A stretch of DNA of 64,000 nt from Malaya genurostris (Eukaryota; Arthropoda; Insecta; Diptera; Culicidae), in NCBI RefSeq assembly GCF_030247185.1, contig NC_080570.1, forward strand, positions 154,083,641 through 154,147,640, written 5' to 3'. Shown in pieces: positions 54,395 to 64,000 of this stretch. The number at the start of each line of letters is the position of its first letter. The stretch's first letter is position 1. The notes below the pieces were generated by a model, which saw nothing but the letters and a program-made list of their open reading frames with translations, had not been told where the DNA came from and searched no databases. The translations under genes were made by a program, and so were the position numbers.

Positions 54395-54870
54395 CTACCA
54401 TGCACGAAACGGCGTAGAGGAGCGTTCCAGGACGAAGAAAATGGCAAATTTGTTTAAAAAAATATTTAGTTTGGAAGGCAATATGCAGCTATGGTCGAAC
54501 AAGCTAAAGCTCTATCACTACCGAAACAGTAGGCAAGAAAATATACCGTGAATAATGCCTAAAGAAGCGATTGTTACCATTGCTACGCAGCCATGATGCT
54601 TCCACGCTATTTCGGTGTAATTTGGCATCTTGTCACTACGCCAAAGCTGTTTGCGAATGTCATAAAGCGAATGGAAGTCTGCACAGACCCTAGTGGCTGA
54701 AGTATACTCAAAAGTTCGTAATTTCCGTCATGCAGCATAATTTAGTAGCTGTTATTAGTTTCTAGATGACTAATAATGCACAGTTAAATGAATAAAAAAT
54801 GCATCTTAGGTTGATCTAACAATAAATTCGTTTTATTCTAAATTAAATCTGTCCAGATTTCGTCACGAAC
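54395..54870 (+). pseudogene. DD37E-type transposase remnant and element end
   Basis: Plus-strand KYLVWKAICSYGR-like block (AAAATATTTAGTTTGGAAGG, CAATATGCAGCTATGGTCG) at 54460-54505, then AGAATAATGCC/TAAAGAAGCGATTGTTACC. The end-type segment TGACTAATAATGCACAGTTA runs into AATCTGTCCAGATTTCGTCA. Frames broken throughout. The final segment matches the low end of the copy at 19655 in reverse, which helps define the element terminus. Confidence 0.65.
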
Positions 54871-54879
54871 AACCTTTAT

Positions 54880-55510
54880 AAAGGGAGAACAATTATATTT
54901 CATATTTTTGAAAACCGAGGGTTTTCAATTTGTAGTTATATTACTCTAGAAATCGCGAATTTTTAATTTTTGGTTGAATTTTGGACAGTTAAATTTCAAA
55001 CTTTGTGTTGTGATTTAAAATTTAGAGAATTTTTCAAATTTTTCTACGCTTTCATAGAATAATTTGAACTTTTATAAATTTCATAATGAGTTCTATGATT
55101 TGTTATCAGTTTTGACTTCACAATTTTTGGCTTGAAAATGAATATATCTTAAGTTTGAGAGTTATATCTGAAGTTTGAAACTTTTATTTTTCGAATTTAT
55201 ATATGTTAATATTTTACTTTTTTTGAATTTGAGACCTCTTAGTTCGTGTTTTTTTAGTTTCAGCTTTATAAATGTAGAACAATAGAATACTGTATTCTTA
55301 AGTTTGTTTATCTATGAATTTTAGAATTTTGCATATTTGGAAAATTGTATATGTTCTAATTTTGTACTTTTTATGTTTGTTGTGACTTTTCATATTTGAA
55401 TTTCAGAATATCGATTATACCACCTTTTTGAATTGCCGATTATTTTTACTTTTGAATTATGGATTTTTTAAATTTGAGTTTTGGATACGGGGATTCAGGC
55501 ATTTTGAGTC
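54880..55510. repeat. Degenerate AT-rich minisatellite
   Basis: Recurrent TTGAATTTTGGA-type and TTTAAATTTGAG-type words without a stable period. No coding potential. Confidence 0.4.
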
Positions 55511-55714
55511 TGTTATTTGAAAATACTGTGACAATAGTGACGAAATAGTAAAGTTTTTTTTAATAAAACGAAATCAACTGGAACTGACTGTTCTTTTTAA
55601 ATCGATTCAGGAATTTTGAATTATGCTCATTATTATTAATGGGATTCATGCTCTTGTATTTTGTAACATTTCCAACATGAGAATGTAGTTAATTTTTGTT
55701 CCAAATCATAAAGT

Positions 55715-55779
55715 GGAGGCATAACTGTTCATCATAAACTGTTAAACTCCGACGATTCGAAGGCGTAACGTGAAGAAAA
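55715..55779 (+). repeat. FB-family copy
   Basis: GCATAACTGTTCATCATAAA, CTCCGACGATTCGAAGGCGT and AACGTGAAGAAAAAC: a decayed terminus. Confidence 0.6.
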
Positions 55780-55949
55780 ACTAATTTAATTGTGTGCTCT
55801 GCCACTGAATGACCACAAATTAAATCGGTCAGTAATTGGAAACTCGTTTACTTTCGGCACGCCATTAGAAACAATAAACCTGGGTTTATTTTGAAACAGT
55901 TGCGAGTGGAGTTGGGATTTTACTTCTGCTTTGCGGTTTATGTTGAAAT

Positions 55950-56015
55950 GCTAGGTGGCATAACAATTCAACATAAACTGCCATGTACTGACGAGTCGAA
56001 GACGAAACGTAAAGA
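55950..56015 (+). repeat. FB-family copy
   Basis: CTAGGTGGCATAACAATTCA, then ATAAACTGCCATGTACTGAC and GAGTCGAAGACGAAACGTAA followed by AGAA. A short copy with a well-kept 3' terminus. Confidence 0.75.
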
Positions 56016-56395
56016 ACAAATGTTGGCAAGCAGTCTCTCAGATTTTATTGATATTTCTTGGACATTGTCATAAAAAGTCCTTTTGCCGACTCTTTTCTTC
56101 CAAAATTGATAAAGGGTCAAACTTTTTTTACCAACTTTTTCTCAATCGGTTGTAATCGAAATCGACAAAATTTTTTCATACCAGTGATTTTCACAAAATC
56201 AAATTTTCGAACGAAAATACTGAACAAATTGCAAATCAAGTTCTGCATTGAGAAAAATTGATTTTAAAATTTTAAAGTCGAGTTTACCCAAAAACCCATT
56301 TTCTATTTTGATTCGGTCTCAAAATAGGTTACTATGTTCCCTACCTCATTTTTCCCTTTGTATTTCAATACAAAACTAAACTTAACTGAATGTCA
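56016..56395. other. No gene seen; AT-rich
   Basis: Nothing recognisable. Confidence 0.35.
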
Positions 56396-56397
56396 TA

Positions 56398-56619
56398 GGG
56401 TAACAGAGGTATTTTGGCCCACTTTAGGATTAATTTTTTTTTGGCCCACAAAAATTTCCACTAAATGTTGTAATATCTTTGAAAACCCCTTCCGCAATAG
56501 GTATTTTAATGTGATTTGCTTCAAATTGATGCAACATGGATCACTTAACATCACTTAAATCCATAAAGTTTGTTAGGTAGGCCAGAATATATGAAGTAGC
56601 CAAAATACCTCTGTTACCC
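56398..56619. mobile_element. TA-flanked MITE (222 bp)
   Basis: The left end GGGTAACAGAGGTATTTTGG (56398 on) and right end, reverse complement GGGTAACAGAGGTATTTTGG (56619 back), are identical over 21 bp. TA lies at 56396-56397 and 56620-56621. No coding capacity. The TA duplication suggests mobilisation by a Tc1/mariner-type transposase, but the termini do not match any mariner in this window. Confidence 0.88.
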
Positions 56620-56621
56620 TA

Positions 56622-56897
56622 ATTATTAAAGAATCCTGCATTTGTGGCCTTTTACGACGTGGAAGCAGGAACCCATTAGAAGTACTCTTGGCTAACAAAT
56701 TAGTTTACCACCGAACTCCACACGGCATCTAGGCTGGCCCCTTTCGAAAGAAATCTACTAGGTACTATAATTCTCCCATATTTAAAAATATATTTAAATA
56801 GAAAATTAAAAATTTAGAATATTGATTAAAGAAAAAACATTGCGGGAAAACACACCGAACAATGTTTCTTTTTTAAAATACAAAATTCAGGTAGTGG
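56622..56897. other. Short spacer
   Basis: Nothing recognisable. Confidence 0.3.
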
Positions 56898-56976
56898 TCA
56901 TTCAGGGGTTAACGTTGATCTACTAGGTGGCATAAATTGTCATGTACTGACGAGTTGAAGACGAAACGTAAAGAAA
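56898..56976 (+). repeat. FB-family copy with the 5' motif
   Basis: GGTCATTCAGGGGTTAACGT at the left corresponds to GGTCATTTAGGGGTTAGCCT inside 17513-17904. CTAGGTGGCATAA and CATGTACTGACGAGTTGAAG then ACGAAACGTAAAGAAAAT give the 3' terminus. A compact copy with both ends of the family. Confidence 0.75.
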
Positions 56977-57549
56977 ATCAAACTACCAAACATGTACTAT
57001 GTGATTATTTTGACGGGAATATGACTTACTTAACTATGAGGTGTCTTTTCAAAATTTAGCTTGTCTAAGAATGGGTAGAACTTAATCGGGAATATCTCTT
57101 GTTGTGTTTAAGGTAGCAACACAATCTCTTCTCCATACCATCGGAAATATTGCCAGAAATTTATGATAAAATTTTCAGCAGTATAAGATAACTAGAAATA
57201 ACTCAAAATTGTAGTTTTCAAAAATGTATGGTATGAATGACCATTAAGATGAAATTGAGTACCAAAATAAGGCCCGCAGAATTTCAACCACACGAATTGA
57301 ACGAATCATCGCACAAAGCGTATCGTGAAAAACCGACACATAGAAATACGGAATATTTTCAGTGATTCAGTGCAGTGGGCTTACGACACGTTTTGTTTGC
57401 TAGTAAAACAGACACTAACTATGGATGGTTATAAACCAAGAGTATTTTTAACTGACTAATATGAGGGAGATATGTTTGTGCATGTTGTTAAGGACGGTCA
57501 ATTTGGCCAATCAATTTATAACCAAAATGCTCTTATAATTGATTTTTCG
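56977..57549. other. No gene seen
   Basis: Nothing recognisable. Confidence 0.35.
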
Positions 57550-57559
57550 CCTGCAGCGA

Positions 57560-57622
57560 ATCATGTCAGTTCTATTCGTATTCATGTCATCCAGTTATGT
57601 CTCTGACATTACCCATCCGTCA
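57560..57622 (+). repeat. Inverted-repeat partner 1
   Basis: TCTATTCGTATTCATGTCAT, then CCAGTTATGTCTCTGACATT and ACCCATCC. Its reverse complement, with a few changes, lies at 59030-59085. A shorter part occurs at 27298-27330. Confidence 0.75.
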
Positions 57623-58049
57623 TTTTCTTTTTTATTGCATTGGAATAAAGTCACTCTCACATTCTCTAGATTAATCGAAAAATGCATGGCTCTTTTTTCG
57701 AACCGGAAGTTTTATAACCCCTTAAAGCTGGTTTCCTAGTGATATGAATTTTCTATTGTGATGCTGTGGTCATGGATGTCGTAGATTTATACACTCCAAA
57801 ATCCAGTCATCGTAGCAGCCAGCAGGACACAAGTCGAAACAAAGTAGGCCAAATTTTTAAAACCAACTTTCCAACCATATAGGGCACAAAAGGCTGAAAA
57901 GGAACACACTGTCAAAATGTAAACATTATGGTCTATGCTATGAAGCTCACTTCTTCAAAGTTCAAAGCTAACAACCAAGACAACAACGTTAATAAAATGT
58001 AAATTGTCATATATTATGACATCATTACCTTGCTCGTTTAATTAACACG
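57623..58049. other. No gene seen
   Basis: Spacer between the inverted repeat and island H. Nothing recognisable. Confidence 0.3.
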
Positions 58050-58800
58050 AGCAAGTAGAATGGCGGCAGTGGTATTCTGCGGCTAATGGCGGCTCACAGC
58101 TTCTCCGTCGTTAGCTCAAGGCTGCCTGGCATCCATAGGCTTCGAAGGAGTGCGGGTCTAACAAGGAAAACCCCGTTTTCCGCCGGTGCTCTGCTTTCGA
58201 CTGATCACATTAATGAGACAAAACTATGCAAATTATGCTCTATAAACCCCATCCCCTGTGAAAGGACAATTTTGACAACTGGCTCGTTATACCCCGGTTT
58301 ACCACTTGTGTCACTATTACTATTACTACTATTGCTACGACTACTACTACTAGTAGCGAAACCAACATAAACACACAGTATGACGCGATAAATTAGAATA
58401 CTGGCACACTATGTATGTCAAGACCGCAAAAGGGTTCGGGGCTGGGTCGGGATAGCGGAAACCGTTGTTGTCGGTCGTTGTTGCCATTGCTTGCTCCAGT
58501 GCCCCAGCAAGCAGAGAGAAGGTGACTGACGCGGATGTGGTATTCTTGTACGATGCCATGCATGCAGAAGCCTTTACGCCATGCACCGAATTCCATAACC
58601 TTTTTCCTCATGCGCGCACTCCCCCTCCCCTTCCGGGGGTGACAAACGGCAAAGCGGTGTCTGACGCTGACGCTTATCATTGTCCTGAGAGATAGCGCGG
58701 TTTACGAATATGATAAATATGGGAACACGTACATGACACTTCCGCACGACCAACTGGGAGAAGGGGATCGTCTGTAATGGTACAAGCGATGGTGTAATCA
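58050..58800. other. GC-richer single-copy island H
   Basis: Contains a (CTA)n-type run at about 58315-58350. Frames of 75-95 residues overlap on both strands with no domain. It sits between the inverted repeats at 57560 and 59030. Confidence 0.35.
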
Positions 58801-59029
58801 TTAGAAGTCATTAGAAGTTCCTCAGACCGGAATTATGTGAGCCGGTTTTTGCAGCGAGAACTGTGAAGTTCGGAGGTGAGCATGAAGGTACCGTTTTCGT
58901 ATGTAGGTCAACCGGGTCGCAGTACTGGATTTGTAACATACCGTAATTACACAAATTTTTATTAGAGTCGTACAAAATCTTCATCAAACCAGTTATGGGT
59001 ATGTCCCGAATATGATGAAAAAAGGCAGA

Positions 59030-59085
59030 CTGGGTTATGTCAGAGACATAACCGGATGACGTGAATACGAATAAAATGGATCGTT
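59030..59085 (-). repeat. Inverted-repeat partner 2
   Basis: GGGTTATGTCAGAGACATAA is itself nearly palindromic (GGTTATGTC/GACATAACC). It continues CCGGATGACGTGAATACGAA, the reverse complement of 57560-57622. Confidence 0.75.
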
Positions 59086-59640
59086 CAGTTTCTTTGAATT
59101 CGAGACCTGGATTCTGATCCGCAACTGAATTTTAGCTATAGAATTCCAATCCAAGATTCACTTTTCAAATTCGGATCCAAAATTAAGCTCAGAAATTCAG
59201 TGCTAGAATCCAGATCCGAATTTAGTTCAAAAAACTTGAGAATCTAGTTTTTGAATTCAGTTTTATTTTAAGAAATGTGGAACTGTCGTATGTTCGAGTC
59301 CCGACCTAGAAGGATTCTTAGTGTCAGTAGGTTCGTAGTACTAGTCATGCAGTTTGGAACTGAATTCAGAAAATAAAACTTAATTTTGTTCCTGGCTTTC
59401 GATCTGAAATTCCTGAATTTCGGACGGGAATCGGTTTCAAAATTTAGATCCAAGTGCAGAATTCATATCCGAAATTCAGTTCCTAGCTTCAGGACTAGAA
59501 TCAAGATCCTGATCTCGAATCCAGAAGATTTCTGAAGTTCTGAAAATCGGTTTCAGTTTCAGGTCCTGGATTCTAAAACTGAATTTCAGAACTAAACTTT
59601 AGAATAGGATTCTGGAACTGAATTCTGGTCTGAACTGGTC
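59086..59640. repeat. Degenerate GAATTCAG-type minisatellite
   Basis: Words such as AGAATCCAGATCCGAA, CTGAATTCAGA and GGATTCTGGAACTGAATT recur with irregular spacing. A SINE fragment is nested at 59281-59352. Confidence 0.5.
59281..59352 (+). mobile_element. tRNA-derived SINE fragment
   Basis: B-box-like GTTCGAGTCCC at 59292-59302, then CTTAGTGTCAGTAGGTTCG and TAGTACTAGTCATGCAG. A different SINE subtype from that at 30950. Confidence 0.55.
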
Positions 59641-59724
59641 AACTACGCAAGCTAGAATGAATGAAGCGTGAAATTTTTACTTACTTTACTTATCAAGTAT
59701 ATAAAAAATCTCTAATCTCGAGTT

Positions 59725-59773
59725 TTTTTCATTTAATAATATAATTTTAAGGCCACACTGCTTAAGCCCTATG
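59725..59773 (-). repeat. SR2 3' fragment
   Basis: TTTTTTTCATTTAATAATAT then TTAAGGCCACACTGCTTAAG matches the SR2 3' ends at 9405 and 11030. Confidence 0.55.
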
Positions 59774-60145
59774 AATTTTTAGTTATTTGAGTTTATCATA
59801 CTACAAAAAACCACCCAGCAAAACACAAAAACAAGATATTCACGAAAGAGGTATGCAGGTCAAAAACTGAGAAAAGTATACGAAAGTTTTCTAACTAGAA
59901 TCTATCAGACTGTTAACTTTCACTAAACTGGTTATTTTCCCTTCCGATTTGCATATTTCAACAGATAAGTAATTCTAATAGTTCTTTTGTAAACATTTCA
60001 CGGCCGTTGTTTACATTTCGGTGCATTTTGCTCCAATGGAAACGACTAGCAGCTGGATGACGCAATCGCTCAAGTTTGAAGCGACACTTTCACTGCGAAC
60101 GTCGCGTAGCAGAACAGCTTCCTGTGCGGATTGATTCAATACTGT
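59774..60145. other. No gene seen; unique flank of the heptamer arrays
   Basis: GC rises toward the array (ACGACTAGCAGCTGGATGAC). Nothing recognisable. Confidence 0.35.
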
Positions 60146-61706
60146 CTTATTTCTTATTTCTTATTTCTTATTTCTTATTTCTTATTTCTTATTTCTTATT
60201 TCTTATTTCTTATTTCTTATTTCTTATTTCTTATTTCTTATTTCTTATTTCTTATTTCTTATTTCTTATTTCTTATTTCTTATTTCTTATTTCTTATTTC
60301 TTATTTCTTATTTCTTATTTCTTATTTCTTATTTCTTATTTCTTATTTCTTATTTCTTATTTCTTATTTCTTATTTCTTATTTCTTATTTCTTATTTCTT
60401 ATTTCTTATTTCTTATTTCTTATTTCTTATTTCTTATTTCTTATTTCTTATTTCTTATTTCTTATTTCTTATTTCTTATTTCTTATTTCTTATTTCTTAT
60501 TTCTTATTTCTTTTTTCTTATTTCTTATTTCTTATTTCTTATTTCTTATTTCTTATTTCTTATTTCTTATTTCTTATTTCTTATTTCTTATTTCTTATTT
60601 CTTATTTCTTATTTCTTATTTCTTATTTCTTATTTCTTATTTCTTATTTCTTATTTCTTATTTCTTATTTCTTATTTCTTATTTCTTATTTCTTATTTCT
60701 TATTTTTTATTTCTTATTTCTTATTTCTTATTTCTTATTTCTTATTTCTTATTTCTTATTTCTTATTTCTTATTTCTTATTTCTTATTTCTTATTTCTTA
60801 TTTCTTATTTCTTATTTCTTATTTCTTATTTCTTATTTCTTATTTCTTATTTCTTATTTCTTATTTCTTATTTCTTATTTCTTATTTCTTATTTCTTATT
60901 TCTTATTTCTTATTTCTTATTTCTTATTTCTTATTTCTTATTTCTTATTTCTTATTTCTTATTTCTTATTTCTTATTTCTTATTTCTTATTTCTTATTTC
61001 TTATTTCTTATTTCTTATTTCTTATTTCTTATTTCTTATTTCTTATTTCTTATTTCTTATTTCTTATTTCTTATTTCTTATTTCTTATTTCTTATTTCTT
61101 ATTTCTTATTTCTTATTTCTTATTTCTTATTTCTTATTTCTTATTTCTTATTTCTTATTTCTTATTTCTTATTTCTTATTTCTTATTTCTTATTTCTTAT
61201 TTCTTATTTCTTATTTCTTATTTCTTATTTCTTATTTCTTATTTCTTATTTCTTATTTCTTATTTCTTATTTCTTATTTCTTATTTCTTATTTCTTATTT
61301 CTTATTTCTTATTTCTTATTTCTTATTTCTTATTTCTTATTTCTTATTTCTTATTTCTTATTTCTTATTTCTTATTTCTTATTTCTTATTTCTTATTTCT
61401 TATTTCTTATTTCTTATTTCTTATTTCTTATTTCTTATTTCTTATTTCTTATTTCTTATTTCTTATTTCTTATTTCTTATTTCTTATTTCTTATTTCTTA
61501 TTTCTTATTTCTTATTTCTTATTTCTTATTTCTTATTTCTTATTTCTTATTTCTTATTTCTTATTTCTTATTTCTTATTTCTTATTTCTTATTTCTTATT
61601 TCTTATTTCTTATTTCTTATTTCTTATTTCTTATTTCTTATTTCTTATTTCTTATTTCTTATTTCTTATTTCTTATTTCTTATTTCTTATTTCTTATTTC
61701 TTATTT
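60146..61706. repeat. Heptanucleotide satellite 1: 223 x CTTATTT
   Basis: 1561 bp equals exactly 223 units. Substitutions are rare: a CTTTTTT unit near 60510 and a TTTATTT unit near 60704. No indels occur, so the phase is kept throughout. Because 7 is not a multiple of 3 and the unit has no stop in any forward frame, the array reads as a ~540-residue LISYFLF repeat. This is an artefact, not a gene. Confidence 0.97.
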
Positions 61707-61720
61707 CTTGTTTCTTGTTT
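61707..61720. repeat. Junction of the two heptamer arrays: 2 x CTTGTTT
   Basis: Two intermediate units differ by one base from CTTATTT on the left and by one base from CTTGATT on the right. Confidence 0.95.
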
Positions 61721-62952
61721 CTTGATTCTTGATTCTTGATTCTTGATTCTTGATTCTTGATTCTTGATTCTTGATTCTTGATTCTTGTTTCTTGATTCTT
61801 GATTCTTGATTCTTGATTCTTGATTCTTGATTCTTGATTCTTGATTCTTGATTCTTGATTCTTGATTCTTGATTCTTGATTCTTGATTCTTGATTCTTGA
61901 TTCTTGATTCTTGATTCTTGATTCTTGATTCTTGATTCTTGATTCTTGATTCTTGATTCTTGATTCTTGATTCTTGATTCTTGATTCTTGATTCTTGATT
62001 CTTGATTCTTGATTCTTGATTCTTGATTCTTGATTCTTGATTCTTGATTCTTGATTCTTGATTCTTGATTCTTGATTCTTGATTCTTGATTCTTGATTCT
62101 TGATTCTTGATTCTTGATTCTTGATTCTTGATTCTTGATTCTTGATTCTTGATTCTTGATTCTTGATTCTTGATTCTTGATTCTTGATTCTTGATTCTTG
62201 ATTCTTGATTCTTGATTCTTGATTCTTGATTCTTGATTCTTGATTCTTGATTCTTGATTCTTGATTCTTGATTCTTGATTCTTGATTCTTGATTCTTGAT
62301 TCTTGATTCTTGATTCTTGATTCTTGATTCTTGATTCTTGATTCTTGATTCTTGATTCTTGATTCTTGATTCTTGATTCTTGATTCTTGATTCTTGATTC
62401 TTGATTCTTGATTCTTGATTCTTGATTCTTGATTCTTGATTCTTGATTCTTGATTCTTGACTCTTGATTCTTGATTCTTGATTCTTGATTCTTGATTCTT
62501 GATTCTTGATTCTTGATTCTTGATTCTTGATTCTTGATTCTTGATTCTTGATTCTTGATTCTTGATTCTTGATTCTTGATTCTTGATTCTTGATTCTTGA
62601 TTCTTGATTCTTGATTCTTGATTCTTGATTCTTGATTCTTGATTCTTGATTCTTGATTCTTGATTCTTGATTCTTGATTCTTGATTCTTGATTCTTGATT
62701 CTTGATTCTTGATTCTTGATTCTTGATTCTTGATTCTTGATTCTTGATTCTTGATTCTTGATTCTTGATTCTTGATTCTTGATTCTTGATTCTTGATTCT
62801 TGATTCTTGATTCTTGATTCTTGATTCTTGATTCTTGATTCTTGATTCTTGATTCTTGATTCTTGATTCTTGATTCTTGATTCTTGATTCTTGATTCTTG
62901 ATTCTTGATTCTTGATTCTTGATTCTTGATTCTTGATTCTTGATTCTTGATT
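61721..62952. repeat. Heptanucleotide satellite 2: 176 x CTTGATT
   Basis: 1232 bp equals exactly 176 units, again with no indels. One CTTGTTT unit lies near 61784-61790 and one CTTGACT-type unit near 62460. Contains TGA in some frames, so long reading frames end at its border. Confidence 0.97.
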
Positions 62953-63300
62953 CTAGATTCTAGATTCTAGATTCTTGATTTTTGTTGCTTGATTCTTATT
63001 TCTTGTTGCTTGTTTCCTGTGTTGTGTTTCTTGTTTTTTATTACCTAATTCCTAATTCGTATTTTTGATTTCTTATTCTTTTATGTAAGAAATTTTTAAT
63101 AGCTAATTTTTATTTGCTTATTACTTATTTCGAACTGCTTATTGCTTATTTTTAATTTCTTATTGCTTGTTCCTAATTGCTTGTTACTTATTTCTAATTG
63201 CTGATTGATTATTGACTATTTATACCTTCTTATTGCTTAGTGTTCATTGCTTATTGCTAATTGCTTATTACTTATTTCTGATTGCTTATTGTTTATTGAC
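62953..63300. repeat. Decayed heptamer tail
   Basis: Starts with three CTAGATT units (62953-62973), then CTTGATT, TTTGTTG, CTTGATT, CTTATTT and CTTGTTG. Beyond this are diverged GCTTATT/CTTATTG/CTAATTG-type units to about 63300, with phase progressively lost. Looks like the old, un-homogenised edge of the array. Confidence 0.8.
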
Positions 63301-63810
63301 GTTGTATCAATTTTTTACGTTATGGCTTAAAAGTTGTACATTTTTTTAAACTTCCATAAGTATCCATCGGAGACACATAGAAAGAAACCTAATGATCGAA
63401 ATTTTCGAAACAATAATTACCTCAGGGATGGGAATAGAACCAGAAGCTTTTGCCAATTTTAAGAAATCGTTCGGTCAATTAGACTGCTCTGAATGAAAAA
63501 CACAACTCATAATGCAACCCAATTGAACAGAACTTACATAAATGTTCAAACTTTGCATGATCGCATCTTAGTTTAGTCTCACCCATGTGACATAATTCCC
63601 CAAGAGAACACACCCAGATAGATACTGATATGTGAGATCGTCAAATCGTGTTTTTATTTGCCGCTTTGATGTACCAGACTCTGCATCAAGCTAATGTGTA
63701 ATTACGACTTGCCACTTGTGTCTTGGCACAGCACGAAGAAAAATCAAAGTAGTTCAATTGTCGTTGAGGGGCTGTCCTACTTTTGTATTTAGAACTCTTA
63801 ACCGAATTTA
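63301..63810. other. No gene seen
   Basis: Unique-looking AT-rich DNA without motif-bearing frames. Confidence 0.35.
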
Positions 63811-63814
63811 TATT

Positions 63815-63890
63815 TTTACGCTTCGTCTTCGAGTCGTCGGTGCATAACAGTTTATATCGAACTGTTATGCCGCTTAGCGGTTCGACTTAA
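63815..63890 (-). repeat. FB-family copy
   Basis: TTTTTACGCTTCGTCTTCGA, GTCGTCGGTGCATAACAGTT, then AACTGTTATGCCGCTTAGCG: terminus in reverse orientation plus a short internal hairpin (AACAGTTTATA..CGAACTGTT). Confidence 0.75.
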
Positions 63891-64000
63891 ACCGGAAAAT
63901 CCATGAATGCGAGGTCATTGGTTAATTTGGATTGATTGATTGATGCTTTGGAAACCAATCATGCGCACACTTTACTAGGTGTGTAATTGTTCCACAAAAT
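63891..64000. other. Window-end spacer
   Basis: Nothing recognisable. Confidence 0.3.

Noticed and set aside
60076..61732. Open frames of 549 and 533 residues made of LISYFLF repeats, resembling a membrane protein
   Set aside because: They are the translation of the CTTATTT heptamer array. The unit lacks stops in forward frames, and all frames read the same repeat. No start context, domain or unique sequence supports a gene.
1..64000. Endogenous viral element
   Set aside because: I looked for polymerase, nucleoprotein, glycoprotein and capsid motifs in all longer frames and saw none. The reverse transcriptases present are of non-LTR type.

Overview
The window is eukaryotic, AT-rich and repeat-dominated. 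It most resembles mosquito (Culicidae) intergenic or intronic DNA. The pointers are DDE transposase remnants like the DD37E group known from mosquitoes, mauritiana- and cecropia-type mariner copies, tRNA-derived SINE pieces whose 3' half resembles the Feilai-type SINEs of aedine and culicine mosquitoes, and a dispersed family with a ~150-bp period, (CA)n runs and a CCCTCCGGGCC terminus. The species call is inference. I found no convincing host protein-coding gene, tRNA, rRNA or CRISPR array. Nearly every supportable open frame is part of a transposable element or a read-through of simple repeats.

Layout. 0-1.4 kb: satellite-like family S1 in alternating orientations. 2.4-3.0 and 5.4-6.0 kb: two broken mariners. 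8.4-13.7 kb: a field of ~150-bp repeat S3, with a 910-bp mariner (12440-13349) that has both terminal repeats, a TA duplication and an in-frame internal deletion. 15.7-18.3 kb: R150 repeats and scrambled DD37E remnants, one split by a foldback element with 110-bp arms and a 14-bp target duplication. 18.66-19.27 kb: a hAT-type MITE. 19.4-21.2 kb: a retrotransposon ORF1 split by a DD37E element. 23.0-25.4 kb: a tandem DD37E array invaded by a 1.1-kb retrotransposon that carries only ORF1; a second copy lies at 31.6-32.6 kb. 25.9-26.6 kb: a long-arm foldback element. 29.2-31.1 kb: a degraded Jockey-like reverse transcriptase and a SINE. 33-43.7 kb: mixed foldbacks, a possible LTR and a mariner split in two by R150 DNA. 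46-50 kb: R150, a CGCGG-rich family and a 5'-truncated RT element with target duplications. 52.66-53.84 kb: an end-to-end cecropia-type mariner. 54-59.7 kb: DD37E, a small TA-flanked MITE, foldback copies and degenerate minisatellites. 60146-62952: two abutting perfect-phase heptanucleotide arrays (223 x CTTATTT, then 176 x CTTGATT) with a decayed tail to about 63.3 kb.

Between the repeats lie GC-richer, apparently single-copy islands (about 13.7-15.2, 21.4-22.6, 27.1-28.6, 34.0-34.8, 37.6-39.4, 44.4-46.1, 50.8-52.1 and 58.0-58.8 kb) with triplet microsatellites but no recognisable exon. They are the best places to look for host regulatory DNA or exons too diverged to recognise by eye.

The most interesting items are the ORF1-only (HAL1-like) retrotransposon family with an apparent internal Inr/DPE promoter, the foldback family that inserts like a retroposon, the in-frame deleted mariner that could encode a repressor-like protein, and the heptamer arrays with a visible mutational intermediate at their junction.
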